50,610 bases of DNA. Origin: Chloroflexota bacterium. Its GTDB lineage: Bacteria; Chloroflexota; UBA11872; VXOZ01. Shown piece after piece: positions 23,868 to 32,094 of the stretch. The DNA is taken from NCBI GenBank assembly GCA_026710945.1, contig JAPOQA010000031.1:1-50610 (forward strand), given 5' to 3'. The notes beneath the pieces are model-generated. The model saw only the letters and a list, made by a program, of their open reading frames with translations, did not search any database and was not told the origin of the DNA. A program made the translations under genes and the position numbers. Position 1 is the first letter of the stretch, and each line of letters begins with the position of its first letter.

Positions 23868-25334
23868 TCACCGGAAAGCAACGCCTTCTTTCAGTTGCGT
23901 CAATTTTGATACCAGATACTCCATTGGTCTATCGCCCTTGATGCGATTGCACGAGGAGCACAGCAGTTGCAGGTTATCTATGTGATCGGTACCGCCCCGA
24001 GACTGTGGCACTACGTGGTCTACGTCGAATATCTTGAAGGGGAAGTCCATTTTGCAGCCGTTGCAGACACCCTCTTGCCGTCCGAATAGCACGTGCTTGT
24101 TCTGGCGGTAGTGGATAGGCGCATCAACGTCTGTACGCTTTGGTATGTCTTCGCGGGAAGTTACGAAGCCGTAGTGGTAGAGACTACCTAGCGCGCTTTT
24201 CAAGCGGAAGTTGACCAATTCCACGGCCTTAGGCGAGAGGTCAATTCCTACCCACTGTCGTCCCAGCGACTCTGCTGCAACGCAAGCGGTTGCGCATCCA
24301 GCGAAGGGATCTAGGACCACATCCCCAAGTTTGCTGGACGCCAATATGACGCGCTCCAAGAGCTTTAGGGGCTTCTGGGTTGGAAAGCCTATACGCTCTT
24401 TAGCTTGTGAATTGACCGCACTAATGTCTGTCCAGTTGTTGCTTGGCACTTGACCTGGGCTAGCGTCCAAGTAACGTTTGAGCTGTGGCACAGCCCCCTT
24501 AGTCGCATGGATGAGCATGTCGGCCTCTTCCAATGCGTCCAAGCGTGCCAACACGCTCTCAATCTCCAAGTATCCCGGTATTACATTTTCGTCAATCCAC
24601 TCAGCATACTTGCCGGATTTCGGAGCTGACCAGCAGCGCCCAATGTTTGAAGGGTCATAGTTTCGCCAGATCTGCCCACTCTCGCCCGCTGATAGGCCGG
24701 GACCCGTTAGGTTGTCCGTCCTATACCGACCTCTCAAATCTTCAAAGCTATAGTGACTCTTCACATACGAAGCGGCTAGAGGGGTGCGGATGGCATCAGC
24801 ATTGATAGGCGACGCGCCGTAAAAGAGGATTCTATCGCATACATTGCCAAATGTGCGTGAGTCGCTATGCGCGGTCGTTCTTTGCCAGTTGATTTCCGCC
24901 TTGTACAGTTTCGCTCCAAATGTCGCGTCCATGAGCATTTTGAGGTAGTGGGACGCCGTAGTATCACAATGTAAGTAAATGCTTCCAGCCTTCCTCAGTA
25001 CCCTCCGCATTTCAAGCAAGCGAATTGCCATCATGCACAAGTATGACTGCATGCCCTTGCCGTGTGTCAGTCTGGCCGCCTCCAACAGCTTGTAGATGGC
25101 AGGTTCCTGGTCGGCAATGAGACCCATCCAAGCCACGTCTAGGTCGGATAGAGTCCACGTATCCTTAAAGGCCGCTCCCGCCGCTTTGGAACCTACCGGA
25201 GCAGCATAGTTCTTGTTGGAGTTAAAGGGAGGGTCAAGGTAGATGAGGTCAACGCTCTCGCTATTCATGCCGCGCATGATATCGAGATTGTCGCCGGTGA
25301 AGATTGTGCGGTTAGCCCAGTTCGAAGTACCCAT
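23868..25334 (-). CDS. DNA adenine/cytosine-N4 methyltransferase fused to a C-terminal HNH domain
   Basis: A 488-residue protein with two modules. The first is an amino-methyltransferase of permuted (beta-type) order. Catalytic DPPF is at residues 34-37 (DLIYLDPPFNSNKNY), while the SAM-binding DPFAGCATACVAA lies near residue 350, followed by QWVGIDLS. From about residue 424 comes an HNH nuclease-like module: CNGCKMDF, then DVDHVVPQSRGGTDHIDNLQLLCSSC and NRIKG, with two CxxC pairs for zinc. A frame extension to 25469 exists, but it starts with TTG and lacks the usual N-terminus, so the ATG at 25334 is chosen. No separate restriction or specificity gene is present. It lies between the TIR-like and RelA/SpoT genes, which suggests a defence role. 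Confidence 0.9.
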   Translation of the reverse strand: MGTSNWANRTIFTGDNLDIMRGMNSESVDLIYLDPPFNSNKNYAAPVGSKAAGAAFKDTWTLSDLDVAWMGLIADQEPAIYKLLEAARLTHGKGMQSYLCMMAIRLLEMRRVLRKAGSIYLHCDTTASHYLKMLMDATFGAKLYKAEINWQRTTAHSDSRTFGNVCDRILFYGASPINADAIRTPLAASYVKSHYSFEDLRGRYRTDNLTGPGLSAGESGQIWRNYDPSNIGRCWSAPKSGKYAEWIDENVIPGYLEIESVLARLDALEEADMLIHATKGAVPQLKRYLDASPGQVPSNNWTDISAVNSQAKERIGFPTQKPLKLLERVILASSKLGDVVLDPFAGCATACVAAESLGRQWVGIDLSPKAVELVNFRLKSALGSLYHYGFVTSREDIPKRTDVDAPIHYRQNKHVLFGRQEGVCNGCKMDFPFKIFDVDHVVPQSRGGTDHIDNLQLLCSSCNRIKGDRPMEYLVSKLTQLKEGVAFR

Positions 25335-25577
25335 AGCGCCTTGGAGGACAAGGGCAAGCCACAGAGCATGAAAGTCATTGTTCTCTAATTCCGAGGCTTG
25401 CCCTAGATGCAGAAAGACAGCTTGATATACTAGCATAGGAGTATACGGGCCGCAATCCCTAAAGGACAAAGGTCATATACTCATGTCCATTGAAACATAG
25501 TGTTTAGCGTATCGACTTTAGAAGGATTGAATTGCCATCAGGGCAGCTCTCAATAGCAAACCTGCAAGGAGAACTCC

Positions 25578-25676
25578 ATGGCTGTTCGTAAAACTACGGC
25601 TGACAGGGGACAGTGCACTCAAGCTAAGCAAGAGAATAGTGCAGGAAAGTTGAGGCATTCAATATGGCATGGGTAA
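25578..25676 (+). CDS. 32-codon ORF overlapping the start of the RelA/SpoT gene
   Basis: An ATG at 25578 with a strong AAGGAG site seven bases upstream opens a 32-codon frame that begins MAVRKTTADRG and ends IWHG. The stop is 13 bases inside the RelA/SpoT gene, in a different frame. The ribosome-binding site here is better than that of the RelA/SpoT gene. It may be a leader peptide that couples or limits translation of the downstream gene, or a very small antitoxin-like peptide. It may also be chance. Confidence 0.4.
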   Translation: MAVRKTTADRGQCTQAKQENSAGKLRHSIWHG

Positions 25677-26704
25677 AGCCACAGTACACTAAAGAGAAAG
25701 TTGATGCTGCGGGTCGAGCACTAATCGACGAAGACTCAACAGCGAGCATTCACCTCGAAGAGACCCTAGACATCATCAACAACTGGCGGTCTTCACACGC
25801 TTTTCCATTGAATACAATGCAAATGAACTTGCGTGGAAAGGCTACGGATGCTGATTCAGGAAATCTAGTAGCTCAGCGCATTAAACGCCTCTCTTCCATA
25901 AGGTCTAAGCTTGAGCGCTTCGATTGGCTCACGCTCTCTGAGATGCAGGATATTGGAGGATGTAGGGCGGTCCTAAGGACGGTAAGTGCCGTGGAGGATG
26001 TAGCTCGGGCATTCAAGAACAGTAGGATAAAACACAGACTCATAAATGAGGATGACTACATTCAGTGTCCAAAGAGAACTGGATACAGGGGGCACCACCT
26101 CATCTACAGCTATTTCAGCGATAGGACTGAAACATATTGTGGCAAAAAGATTGAAGTTCAGCTTCGTTCAAGGTTACAGCACACTTGGGCAACAGCAGTT
26201 GAAACGGTTGGGACATTTACTAATCAAGCGCTAAAGTCTAGTCAGGGCGAAAAGGCTTGGCTGAGATTCTTTGTTTTGGTGAGCAGCGTGTTTGCAATAA
26301 AGGAAGAGAGGCCGATTGTCCACAATACATCAGAGGAACGCAACCAATTGGTCGACGAATTGAAACACTACGTTGAATGCCTAGACGTAGTGAATCGTCT
26401 TCGTTCCTATCAGGCTGCCCTTAGAGTTACAAGAACTAATCCCGTACTAAGACGAGCTCGTTACTTTCTCCTGGAACTTGAGCCGGAGCGTCCAGTTCTA
26501 AGAATCAGGAGTTTTCCATCCAACAGCCTCGAAGTAGCAACAGAGGAGTATTTAGAAGCAGAACAACGCCTAAGAACGAAAGTTGGTGGAGATGCGGTTC
26601 TCGTCTCAGTTGGATCATTAGACTCACTTGAGCGGGCTTTTCCAAACTACTATCTTGATACGTCAAGGTTTCTCGGTGAAATTGAAAGTGCCATAGCTCG
26701 ATAG
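25664..26704 (+). CDS. RelA/SpoT-domain protein, toxSAS/small alarmone synthetase-like
   Basis: A 346-residue protein with a single nucleotide-pyrophosphokinase (SYNTH) domain and no HD hydrolase domain. SYNTH motifs are RIKRLSSIRSKLER, then QDIGGCRAVL with Asp96, GYRGHHLIY with Tyr141 and His144, and IEVQLRSRLQHTWATAVE with Glu164 and Gln166. The N-terminal NNWRSSHAFPLNTMQMNLR block and the C-terminal region (residues 240-346, YFLLEL, LVSVGSLDSLERAFPNYYLDT) look like fixed parts of this family rather than TGS or ACT domains. Members without hydrolase are either alarmone synthetases or toxins that pyrophosphorylate tRNA or make ppApp in phage defence. No protein antitoxin gene is adjacent apart from a 32-codon overlapping ORF. 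Codons are AT-richer than in neighbours, which suggests transfer. Confidence 0.88.
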   Translation: MAWVKPQYTKEKVDAAGRALIDEDSTASIHLEETLDIINNWRSSHAFPLNTMQMNLRGKATDADSGNLVAQRIKRLSSIRSKLERFDWLTLSEMQDIGGCRAVLRTVSAVEDVARAFKNSRIKHRLINEDDYIQCPKRTGYRGHHLIYSYFSDRTETYCGKKIEVQLRSRLQHTWATAVETVGTFTNQALKSSQGEKAWLRFFVLVSSVFAIKEERPIVHNTSEERNQLVDELKHYVECLDVVNRLRSYQAALRVTRTNPVLRRARYFLLELEPERPVLRIRSFPSNSLEVATEEYLEAEQRLRTKVGGDAVLVSVGSLDSLERAFPNYYLDTSRFLGEIESAIAR

Positions 26705-26942
26705 AGTCATCGAAAACTGCGTACTCTTGAATCTAGATAATGGTCGCCAAGGGTCTCATCAAGCTCTTGAATAGTATGCCTATTCTGGGAATCCTCACAT
26801 TGCAATTTAGTTAAGGTAGTAGGCAGCTATGAACGAAAGACCTAAACAATACCAGAATTGAGCATTCGGCGGTTTCCCTGTAGTTGATAGCGGTTAGGCC
26901 AAGTCATTGAATCTGGTTGACGCCAGTGGACGCAAGAATTCC

Positions 26943-26972
26943 TTGACGCTGTGGCCTGGGTTTGCGTAGCAT
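26943..26972 (+). promoter_or_regulatory. Promoter of the SRP RNA gene
   Basis: TTGACG at 26943-26948 and TAGCAT at 26967-26972 are separated by 18 bases. The first base of the terminal SRP RNA stem (26980) lies eight bases after the -10 box, which fits a transcription start there. Confidence 0.6.
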
Positions 26973-26979
26973 GAGAAAT

Positions 26980-27252
26980 GAGGCTGTGCTAGACGGGGAA
27001 CTAGCGGTGCCCTGCACCCGCAATCCGCTATAGCGGGGTTGACAGCTTTCCGTGAGGTTCGCGTTGTTTGGAGGCTGCTGCGTGGTAGCGGCGTTGATGG
27101 CTGGGTCTTGCGCGGCGAGAGGCCGTGAACCCCGTCAGGTCCGGAAGGAAGCAGCGGTAAGCGGTTACTTTCGGGTGCCGCAAGGAAGCTTGGCCGGAGC
27201 TAGCGCCACGTAAGCGCTTCAGGGAGCCGAATCGAAGGAAAGGCACGGCCTC
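26980..27252 (+). ncRNA. ffs: Signal recognition particle RNA, large bacterial type (with Alu domain)
   Basis: The apical domain is unmistakable: GTGAACCCCGTCAGGTCCGG followed by AAGGAAGCAGCGGTAAGCG. The 5' Alu-type block GCGGTGCCCTGCACCCGC followed by AATCCGCTATAGCGGGG is present as in large bacterial SRP RNAs. The ends GAGGCTGTGC (26980-26989) and GCACGGCCTC (27243-27252) pair over ten bases with one G-U. A T-rich TTTTCGTCTC tail follows as terminator. The length is about 273 nucleotides. It lies upstream of dnaX, an arrangement found in many bacteria. The RNA scaffolds Ffh for co-translational membrane targeting. Confidence 0.96.
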
Positions 27253-28097
27253 TTTTCGTCTCATTCACATCGGCGATTCAGGGACGTTATCGGCAACCAA
27301 GAATAGCCGGAATTCGCCTGCCTACCACTCCTGGCGCAGATTAACGCCTCCCCAGCCTGCGCTTGCATGGCGGGCAACAGAGTACGATTTACCCCTCGTT
27401 ATTTCAGGATTAGCCTTGCCCATGGTTTAAATGGGGCCGTTGTCCTTGGTGCGGGGCAAAGATTAATTCCCGCCCATGTCGAGAACGGGGCAGGCTTTTC
27501 GCGGGAATCACCATGATCTTGCCCAGGCCGCACAAGGGAACGAAAATGAACGCCACTCTTCCCGTTCGTGCTGAGTGGGCTTCGCGAAGCCCTTGTCGAA
27601 GCATGAACGGAGACAAGAGTGTCTCAGGTAGTTAACCGTTCCCGCTGCCGTTCACCCTTCGACAAAGCCTGTGCTGAGCCTGTCGAAGTACTCAGAGCCT
27701 GCCCCGTACTTGATACGGGGGCGAACGGCAAGATCGCTTGTTTTCATGGTATTGACAGACCCAAATACTCTCTTCAATACCCCGCAGCCGGAACTCCAGC
27801 AACGCTAGGCGTCTGTTTTCTAAGACCACCTGGATATGTGCGTCCCGCTGTACACTTGACCCTGAAAACATTGACTCTAGATTCCTCGCTCCGCTCGGAA
27901 TGACATAATCTGTCAACACTGCCGCGTGTGAGCAGGATTCTGTCAACGAATTTCTCAACACTTACAGGAATGACGTACAATTCAGTTCAAGGAATGAGCA
28001 GGGGTTTCATTCGAACGATTTCGGCGAATTCTTGCCATTACAACGTTCGCCAAATGACAAACGACGTGGCTGACCTAATCGAGGAGATTCATTACCG
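27253..28097. repeat. Long intergenic gap between SRP RNA and dnaX, rich in dispersed repeats
   Basis: No gene is supported over about 840 bases. Repeats include a palindrome at 27558-27608 (CCCGTTCGTGCTGAG to GTCGAAGCATGAACGG) with an inner GGGCTTCGCGAAGCCC hairpin. A second copy lies at 27649-27690 (CGTTCACCCTTCGACAAAGC onward), and a GCCTGCCCCGTACTTGATAC module follows. The region 27872-27907 (TAGATTCCTCGCTCCGCTCG, GGAATGACAT) is a half copy of the family at 46499-46574. Confidence 0.65.
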
Positions 28098-29810
28098 GTG
28101 TCGCGGGTGGTGTTGTACAACAAGTGGCGGCCGCAGACGTTTGCCGACGTGGTCGGCCAAGAGCCTACCGTGCGCACGCTGCAGAACTCCCTGGCATCCG
28201 GGCAGATCGCCCACGCCTACATCTTTGCGGGACCGCGCGGCTCGGGCAAAACTTCGCTGGCGCGCATCTTGGCAAAAGCCCTCAACTGCCTACAGGGCGT
28301 CCAGCCGGAACCATGCAGCAAGTGCGCCGCCTGCACGGATGTCGTGGAAGGCCGCTTCCTCGATCTGGTTGAACTCGACGCCGCCTCCAACCGGGGCATC
28401 GAGGATATTCGCGACCTGCGGGAGCGCGTGAACTTCGCGCCGGTGAGCGGACGCTACAAATTCTATCTCATCGACGAGGTACACCAACTCACGCCGGAAG
28501 CGTCGAATGCGCTCCTAAAGACGCTGGAAGAGCCGCCCGAACACGCCGTATTCGTGCTGGCAACTACCGAAATTCACCGGGTGCTGCCCACTATCTTGTC
28601 GCGGTGCCAGCGGTTCGACTTTCGCCGCATCCCCGTGCGGGCGCTGGTAGGGCGCTTGCAGGAAATTGCCGCTGCGGAGAAGGTCTCCGCCGATCCGGAA
28701 GCGCTGAACATCCTGGCGCGCATGGCCGGCGGCAGCGCCCGCGACGCGGTGAGCCTCTTCGATCAGGCAATCATTTACGCTTCCGGCGGCGTGACCGCCG
28801 AACAGGTGCGTGAGATGCTCGGCCTGGCCAACACGGCGGTGGTGGCCGAATTCGTCGATACACTCGCCCGCCGCGATACCAGGGAAGGCCTGCGGGTCCT
28901 TTCCCACGCCGCGGACCAGGGTTTGGACATGCGGCAGTTCGCGCGGGAGACCATCCGCTACTTGCGGGGTACGCTGCTTCACAAGAGCGGCATGGAAGCT
29001 GCCGAACTTCTTGAAATGAGCGAGGAAGAGGCCGCGCTCATGGATGGGTTGGCGGGGCGAATATCTCTCGCCGAAATCGTGCAGGCAATCAAGCTCTTTT
29101 CGGAAGCAGAGCAATCTTTGCGCTTGGGAGTTTTTCCGCAACTTCCGGTCGAGCTGGCATTGGTAGAGTTTTGCGCCGCTGAAGACTCCTCTCCCCCAAC
29201 ATCCACCAGACCTGTCGCACGGCGGGCGCCGGCGGGGGCTCCCCGACGAGAGGAAAGCCCATCTGTACCTCCGGCGAGCACGCCCGCTGCCGACAGTCCG
29301 CCGGCAACTCGAACCGGCACTACGGAATCGAAAGCTGATGCCGGCGATCCGGCCGCTGCCGACTCTCCAACGCCAAGCCCACAACCGCAAGCGGACCCGC
29401 CCCGGACGACGAATCTGGAAGACTCACCACTGGCCGAGATCCAACAACGCTGGGATGCCGTGGTGGACTCGTTCCGTAGACCAAACGTGCACCTGCGCGG
29501 TGTCCTGCGCGACTGCACGCCAAAGTCCGTACAGGACCGCGTGCTGACGTTGGAGTTTGCGCACGGATGGCACCGCGACCAAGTGCGCCAGCCGGACAAC
29601 CTCTTTCTCGTGGAGAAAGCCGTCGCGCAGACGATCGGCCGCCATTTTTCAATTGAGTGCACGCTGGCGGAAAAGGACTCGGCTGCAAGCCGCTACGAAA
29701 AGGACCCCGCCCATGACCCGGTGGTACGCAAGGCCCAGAAACTCTTTCCCGGTACCATCACATTTGAAGACTCCGACGAGGACACGCCCTCTTCAGCCGA
29801 AGAGATGTAG
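28098..29810 (+). CDS. dnaX: DNA polymerase III subunit gamma/tau
   Basis: The clamp-loader ATPase subunit of the replicative polymerase, 570 residues. The AAA+ module starts LYNKWRPQTFADVVGQE; Walker A is GPRGSGKT (residues 45-52). A zinc site is formed by Cys64, Cys73, Cys76 and Cys79 (CSKCAAC), Walker B is LIDEVH, and sensor/arginine-finger LSRCQRFDF follows. Residues from about 365 to 440 are a Pro/Ala/Ser-rich linker, then a tau-like C-terminal domain (LAEIQQRWDAVVDSFRRPNVHLRGVL). The start is GTG, with GAGGAG some 12 bases upstream. There is no obvious slippery stretch that would make a short gamma form. recR and ybaB do not follow it here. Confidence 0.96.
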   Translation: MSRVVLYNKWRPQTFADVVGQEPTVRTLQNSLASGQIAHAYIFAGPRGSGKTSLARILAKALNCLQGVQPEPCSKCAACTDVVEGRFLDLVELDAASNRGIEDIRDLRERVNFAPVSGRYKFYLIDEVHQLTPEASNALLKTLEEPPEHAVFVLATTEIHRVLPTILSRCQRFDFRRIPVRALVGRLQEIAAAEKVSADPEALNILARMAGGSARDAVSLFDQAIIYASGGVTAEQVREMLGLANTAVVAEFVDTLARRDTREGLRVLSHAADQGLDMRQFARETIRYLRGTLLHKSGMEAAELLEMSEEEAALMDGLAGRISLAEIVQAIKLFSEAEQSLRLGVFPQLPVELALVEFCAAEDSSPPTSTRPVARRAPAGAPRREESPSVPPASTPAADSPPATRTGTTESKADAGDPAAADSPTPSPQPQADPPRTTNLEDSPLAEIQQRWDAVVDSFRRPNVHLRGVLRDCTPKSVQDRVLTLEFAHGWHRDQVRQPDNLFLVEKAVAQTIGRHFSIECTLAEKDSAASRYEKDPAHDPVVRKAQKLFPGTITFEDSDEDTPSSAEEM

Positions 29811-29999
29811 ACCTGTAAATTAACTACGCCTACTCCGAATTCTGCATTCCCGTTAGCGCCTGCAGCAGTGCCGGAACATAGCCACCGATCTCGATGCAAT
29901 GGTACATTAAGCGGGTAAAGCTGCAAGAGATATGGCCCGGCGCAAGCAGAGAATTGGCCGGACGAGGCACGGCGGCACGTTTCAAAGGAGATCTGAACC

Positions 30000-31301
30000 A
30001 TGGGTCTAGAGATTTTCGAGCGGGGTAAGCTGCCCCGATGGGTGAGGGTACGGCAGAATCTCGTCACCGCCACCATAGACAACGTGGCTGCTGCCGTTGC
30101 CGGTGAGTTCTCGCGTCCGGAGATTCGCGAAACCATTCAGCCGGGTCAAAAAGTGGCGCTCACGGGTGGCAGTCGCGGCATCGACCGCATCGATCACGTG
30201 CTGAAAGCAGCCGCGCACGAGATCAAACGACTCGGCGCCGAGCCCTTTATCGTGCCCGCCATGGGGAGCCACGGCGGTGCAACTGCAGAGGGTCAGTTGG
30301 AAATCCTCGAGCATTACGGTGTCACGGAAGAGAAGATGGGCTGCCCGGTCCGCTCCAGCATGGAAACGGTCCTGCTCGGCCACGTAAAAGACAACGTGCC
30401 GGTTTGGGTGGACAAGACGGCCTATACCGAAGCCGACATTACGATCCCAATCAACCGCGTCAAGCCGCACACCGACTTTCACGGGCACATCGAATCCGGC
30501 TTGATGAAGATGATTGCTATCGGCCTCGGCAAACAGAAGGGCGCGGACACATTCCACGGCCGCAGTTTTGTCGAATTCCCCACGCTCATACCCGCGGTCG
30601 GTCAGTTTACTCTCCAGCACATGCCGATGCCCTTCGGACTGGCACTCGTGGAGGATGGGCAATCCCGCCTCTCACTAATCCAGGCTGTGCCGGCCGCGCG
30701 GATCCTGGATGAGGAACAGGAATTGCTCAAGATTGCCCGCGAGCGCATGGCGCGCCTGCCCGGCGAAGAGATCGACGTGCTGATCGTCGACCAACTCGGT
30801 AAGGACATTAGCGGTATTGGCGCCGATACCAACGTCATTAACCGCTATTGGAACGGCCCTCTGCCCCATCCTCCTCACATCAAGCGGGTCGTTATGCGCG
30901 ATCTGACCAAAGATACGGAAGGCAACGCTTGCGGTATCGGACTGGGCGATGTCGTTCTGCAGCAGATCGTGGATAAGCTGGACCCGGTGCAAACCTACAT
31001 GAACGTTGTCACCGCCAAAGGACCGGAAGGCGCGCGTATACCGCTCACGGTGGCAAATGACCGCGAAGCGCTCTTCGTCGCGTTGGCCTGCTGTCATCAA
31101 ATCGAGAACGAGTCGGCCCGCATCATGCGCATCCAGGATACGAAGCACCTTGAAGATCTCTGGGTCTCCGAGCCGCTGCTGCCGCAAATGGAAGCTACCG
31201 GCCGGGTACATCGCATTGGCGAAGCGGAAGACATCAGCTTTGATGCACAGGGGATGTTCACGCAAGCTACCCGGAACGGCGCCGCGGTGGCTGCTTCTTA
31301 A
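30000..31301 (+). CDS. LarA-like (DUF2088) protein, probable nickel-pincer-dependent isomerase
   Basis: A 433-residue protein related to the lactate racemase LarA. LarA uses a nickel-pincer nucleotide cofactor to racemise or epimerise 2-hydroxy acids. The N-terminal LarA-type domain includes IQPGQKVALTGGSRGIDRI and the VPAMGSHGGATAEGQ block. IPINRVKPHTDFHGHIESG and MKMIAIGLGKQKGADTFHG contain conserved His and Lys residues likely to bind cofactor and substrate. It is longer and differently arranged from LarA itself, so the substrate is unknown. larB, larC and larE genes for the cofactor are not in the window. An AAAGGAG site precedes the ATG. It stands alone after dnaX. Confidence 0.8.
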   Translation: MGLEIFERGKLPRWVRVRQNLVTATIDNVAAAVAGEFSRPEIRETIQPGQKVALTGGSRGIDRIDHVLKAAAHEIKRLGAEPFIVPAMGSHGGATAEGQLEILEHYGVTEEKMGCPVRSSMETVLLGHVKDNVPVWVDKTAYTEADITIPINRVKPHTDFHGHIESGLMKMIAIGLGKQKGADTFHGRSFVEFPTLIPAVGQFTLQHMPMPFGLALVEDGQSRLSLIQAVPAARILDEEQELLKIARERMARLPGEEIDVLIVDQLGKDISGIGADTNVINRYWNGPLPHPPHIKRVVMRDLTKDTEGNACGIGLGDVVLQQIVDKLDPVQTYMNVVTAKGPEGARIPLTVANDREALFVALACCHQIENESARIMRIQDTKHLEDLWVSEPLLPQMEATGRVHRIGEAEDISFDAQGMFTQATRNGAAVAAS

Positions 31302-31450
31302 ATGCGAGGACAAAGAGAGGCAAAAGAGCATAGAATAGAATTGTCCTACGGTAACGGATTCAGCATCGCCGCTGAGCGCGTTGATCGAGTAGTCTTGCTT
31401 GAGTCCAGCGCACCCGTAAAGGGATACGAGTATCGAATTCACTAAGGGTA

Positions 31451-31714
31451 GTGAGCGTCATGGCAGTCGAGACCCACAGTACGCGCAAATCCTCCAAATC
31501 TACACTTAGCCAGCAGGCTGAAGTGCTCTATGCGCGCTATGGCAAACCGCTGGAAGCCGAGCACTCCGGTGATTTCATTGCTATCTCAACGCAAGGGAAG
31601 GTTGCGCGCGCGCCCACGCTGCCGCAGGTTCTGGACCTATCGTTAGAGCAGCTTGGTAAAGGCAGCTATGTATTCAGGCTCGGAGCCGACCGCAGTGTCA
31701 TCAAGTGGCGATGA
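31451..31714 (+). CDS. Small DUF5678-like protein paired with an aspartic protease-like gene
   Basis: An 87-residue protein. After a Ser/Lys-rich start, AEVLYARYGKPLEAEHSGDFIAI and later APTLPQVLDLSLEQLGKGSYVFRLG resemble the DUF5678 pattern, a short beta-rich domain often found near retropepsin-like proteins; this family name is my reading, not a search result. It starts at an ATG in a cluster of possible starts at 31451-31463. The stop is 15 bases before the next gene's GTG, so the two form an operon. It may regulate or act as substrate for the partner. Confidence 0.65.
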   Translation: MSVMAVETHSTRKSSKSTLSQQAEVLYARYGKPLEAEHSGDFIAISTQGKVARAPTLPQVLDLSLEQLGKGSYVFRLGADRSVIKWR

Positions 31715-31729
31715 CGGGGCGCCAGTGCA

Positions 31730-32077
31730 GTGCGTGTCGAGAGTGAACACTTTCCTTACCTTCCTGTTTGTCTCTCGCTTCGCGGTCGCAAGACCGAGTT
31801 CGAAGCTCTTCTCGACACTGGCTTCGATGGTGGTTTGGCAGTGTCCAAAAGCTCCATTGCAGACCGGCAAACTGCCGAGTGGCACCTAACGGCTTCTTTG
31901 GCAGATGGGTCCATGGTGGACGTTCCTGCATATCTGGGAACGGTGCAGGTCGGTGAGCTACCACCCGTGACCACGATCATCGTTACTTTGGGTGACGAGC
32001 CAATCCTGGGTCGTGCAGTATCCGATCAGTTCAACATCACGCTCGACCACGGCCAGCGCATAGTTGTCGAACCATAG
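31730..32077 (+). CDS. Retropepsin-like clan AA aspartic protease
   Basis: A 115-residue protein with the active-site signature ALLDTGFDGGLAVS near residue 27 (DTG, as in retroviral-type proteases). It also has a hydrophobic TTIIVTLGDEPILGRAVSDQF toward the C-terminus that fits the second conserved region of single-domain retropepsins. It should work as a homodimer with one DTG from each chain. The start is GTG at 31730. Its upstream partner is a small DUF5678-like protein. Target and biological role are unknown. It ends 17 bases before an SDR gene. Confidence 0.8.
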   Translation: MRVESEHFPYLPVCLSLRGRKTEFEALLDTGFDGGLAVSKSSIADRQTAEWHLTASLADGSMVDVPAYLGTVQVGELPPVTTIIVTLGDEPILGRAVSDQFNITLDHGQRIVVEP

Positions 32078-32094
32078 CCAGGAAGGAAATCCTT

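Noticed and set aside
22508-26979. Prophage or integrative element
   Set aside because: No integrase, transposase, capsid, portal, terminase or lysis gene is seen, and no flanking direct repeat could be found by eye.
27619-27903. 94-codon frame in the gap before dnaX
   Set aside because: It is largely made of the dispersed palindromic repeats and has no ribosome-binding site.
28098-29810. Programmed frameshift in dnaX giving a gamma form
   Set aside because: No A-rich slippery heptamer with a downstream stem is visible at the expected position after the third domain.
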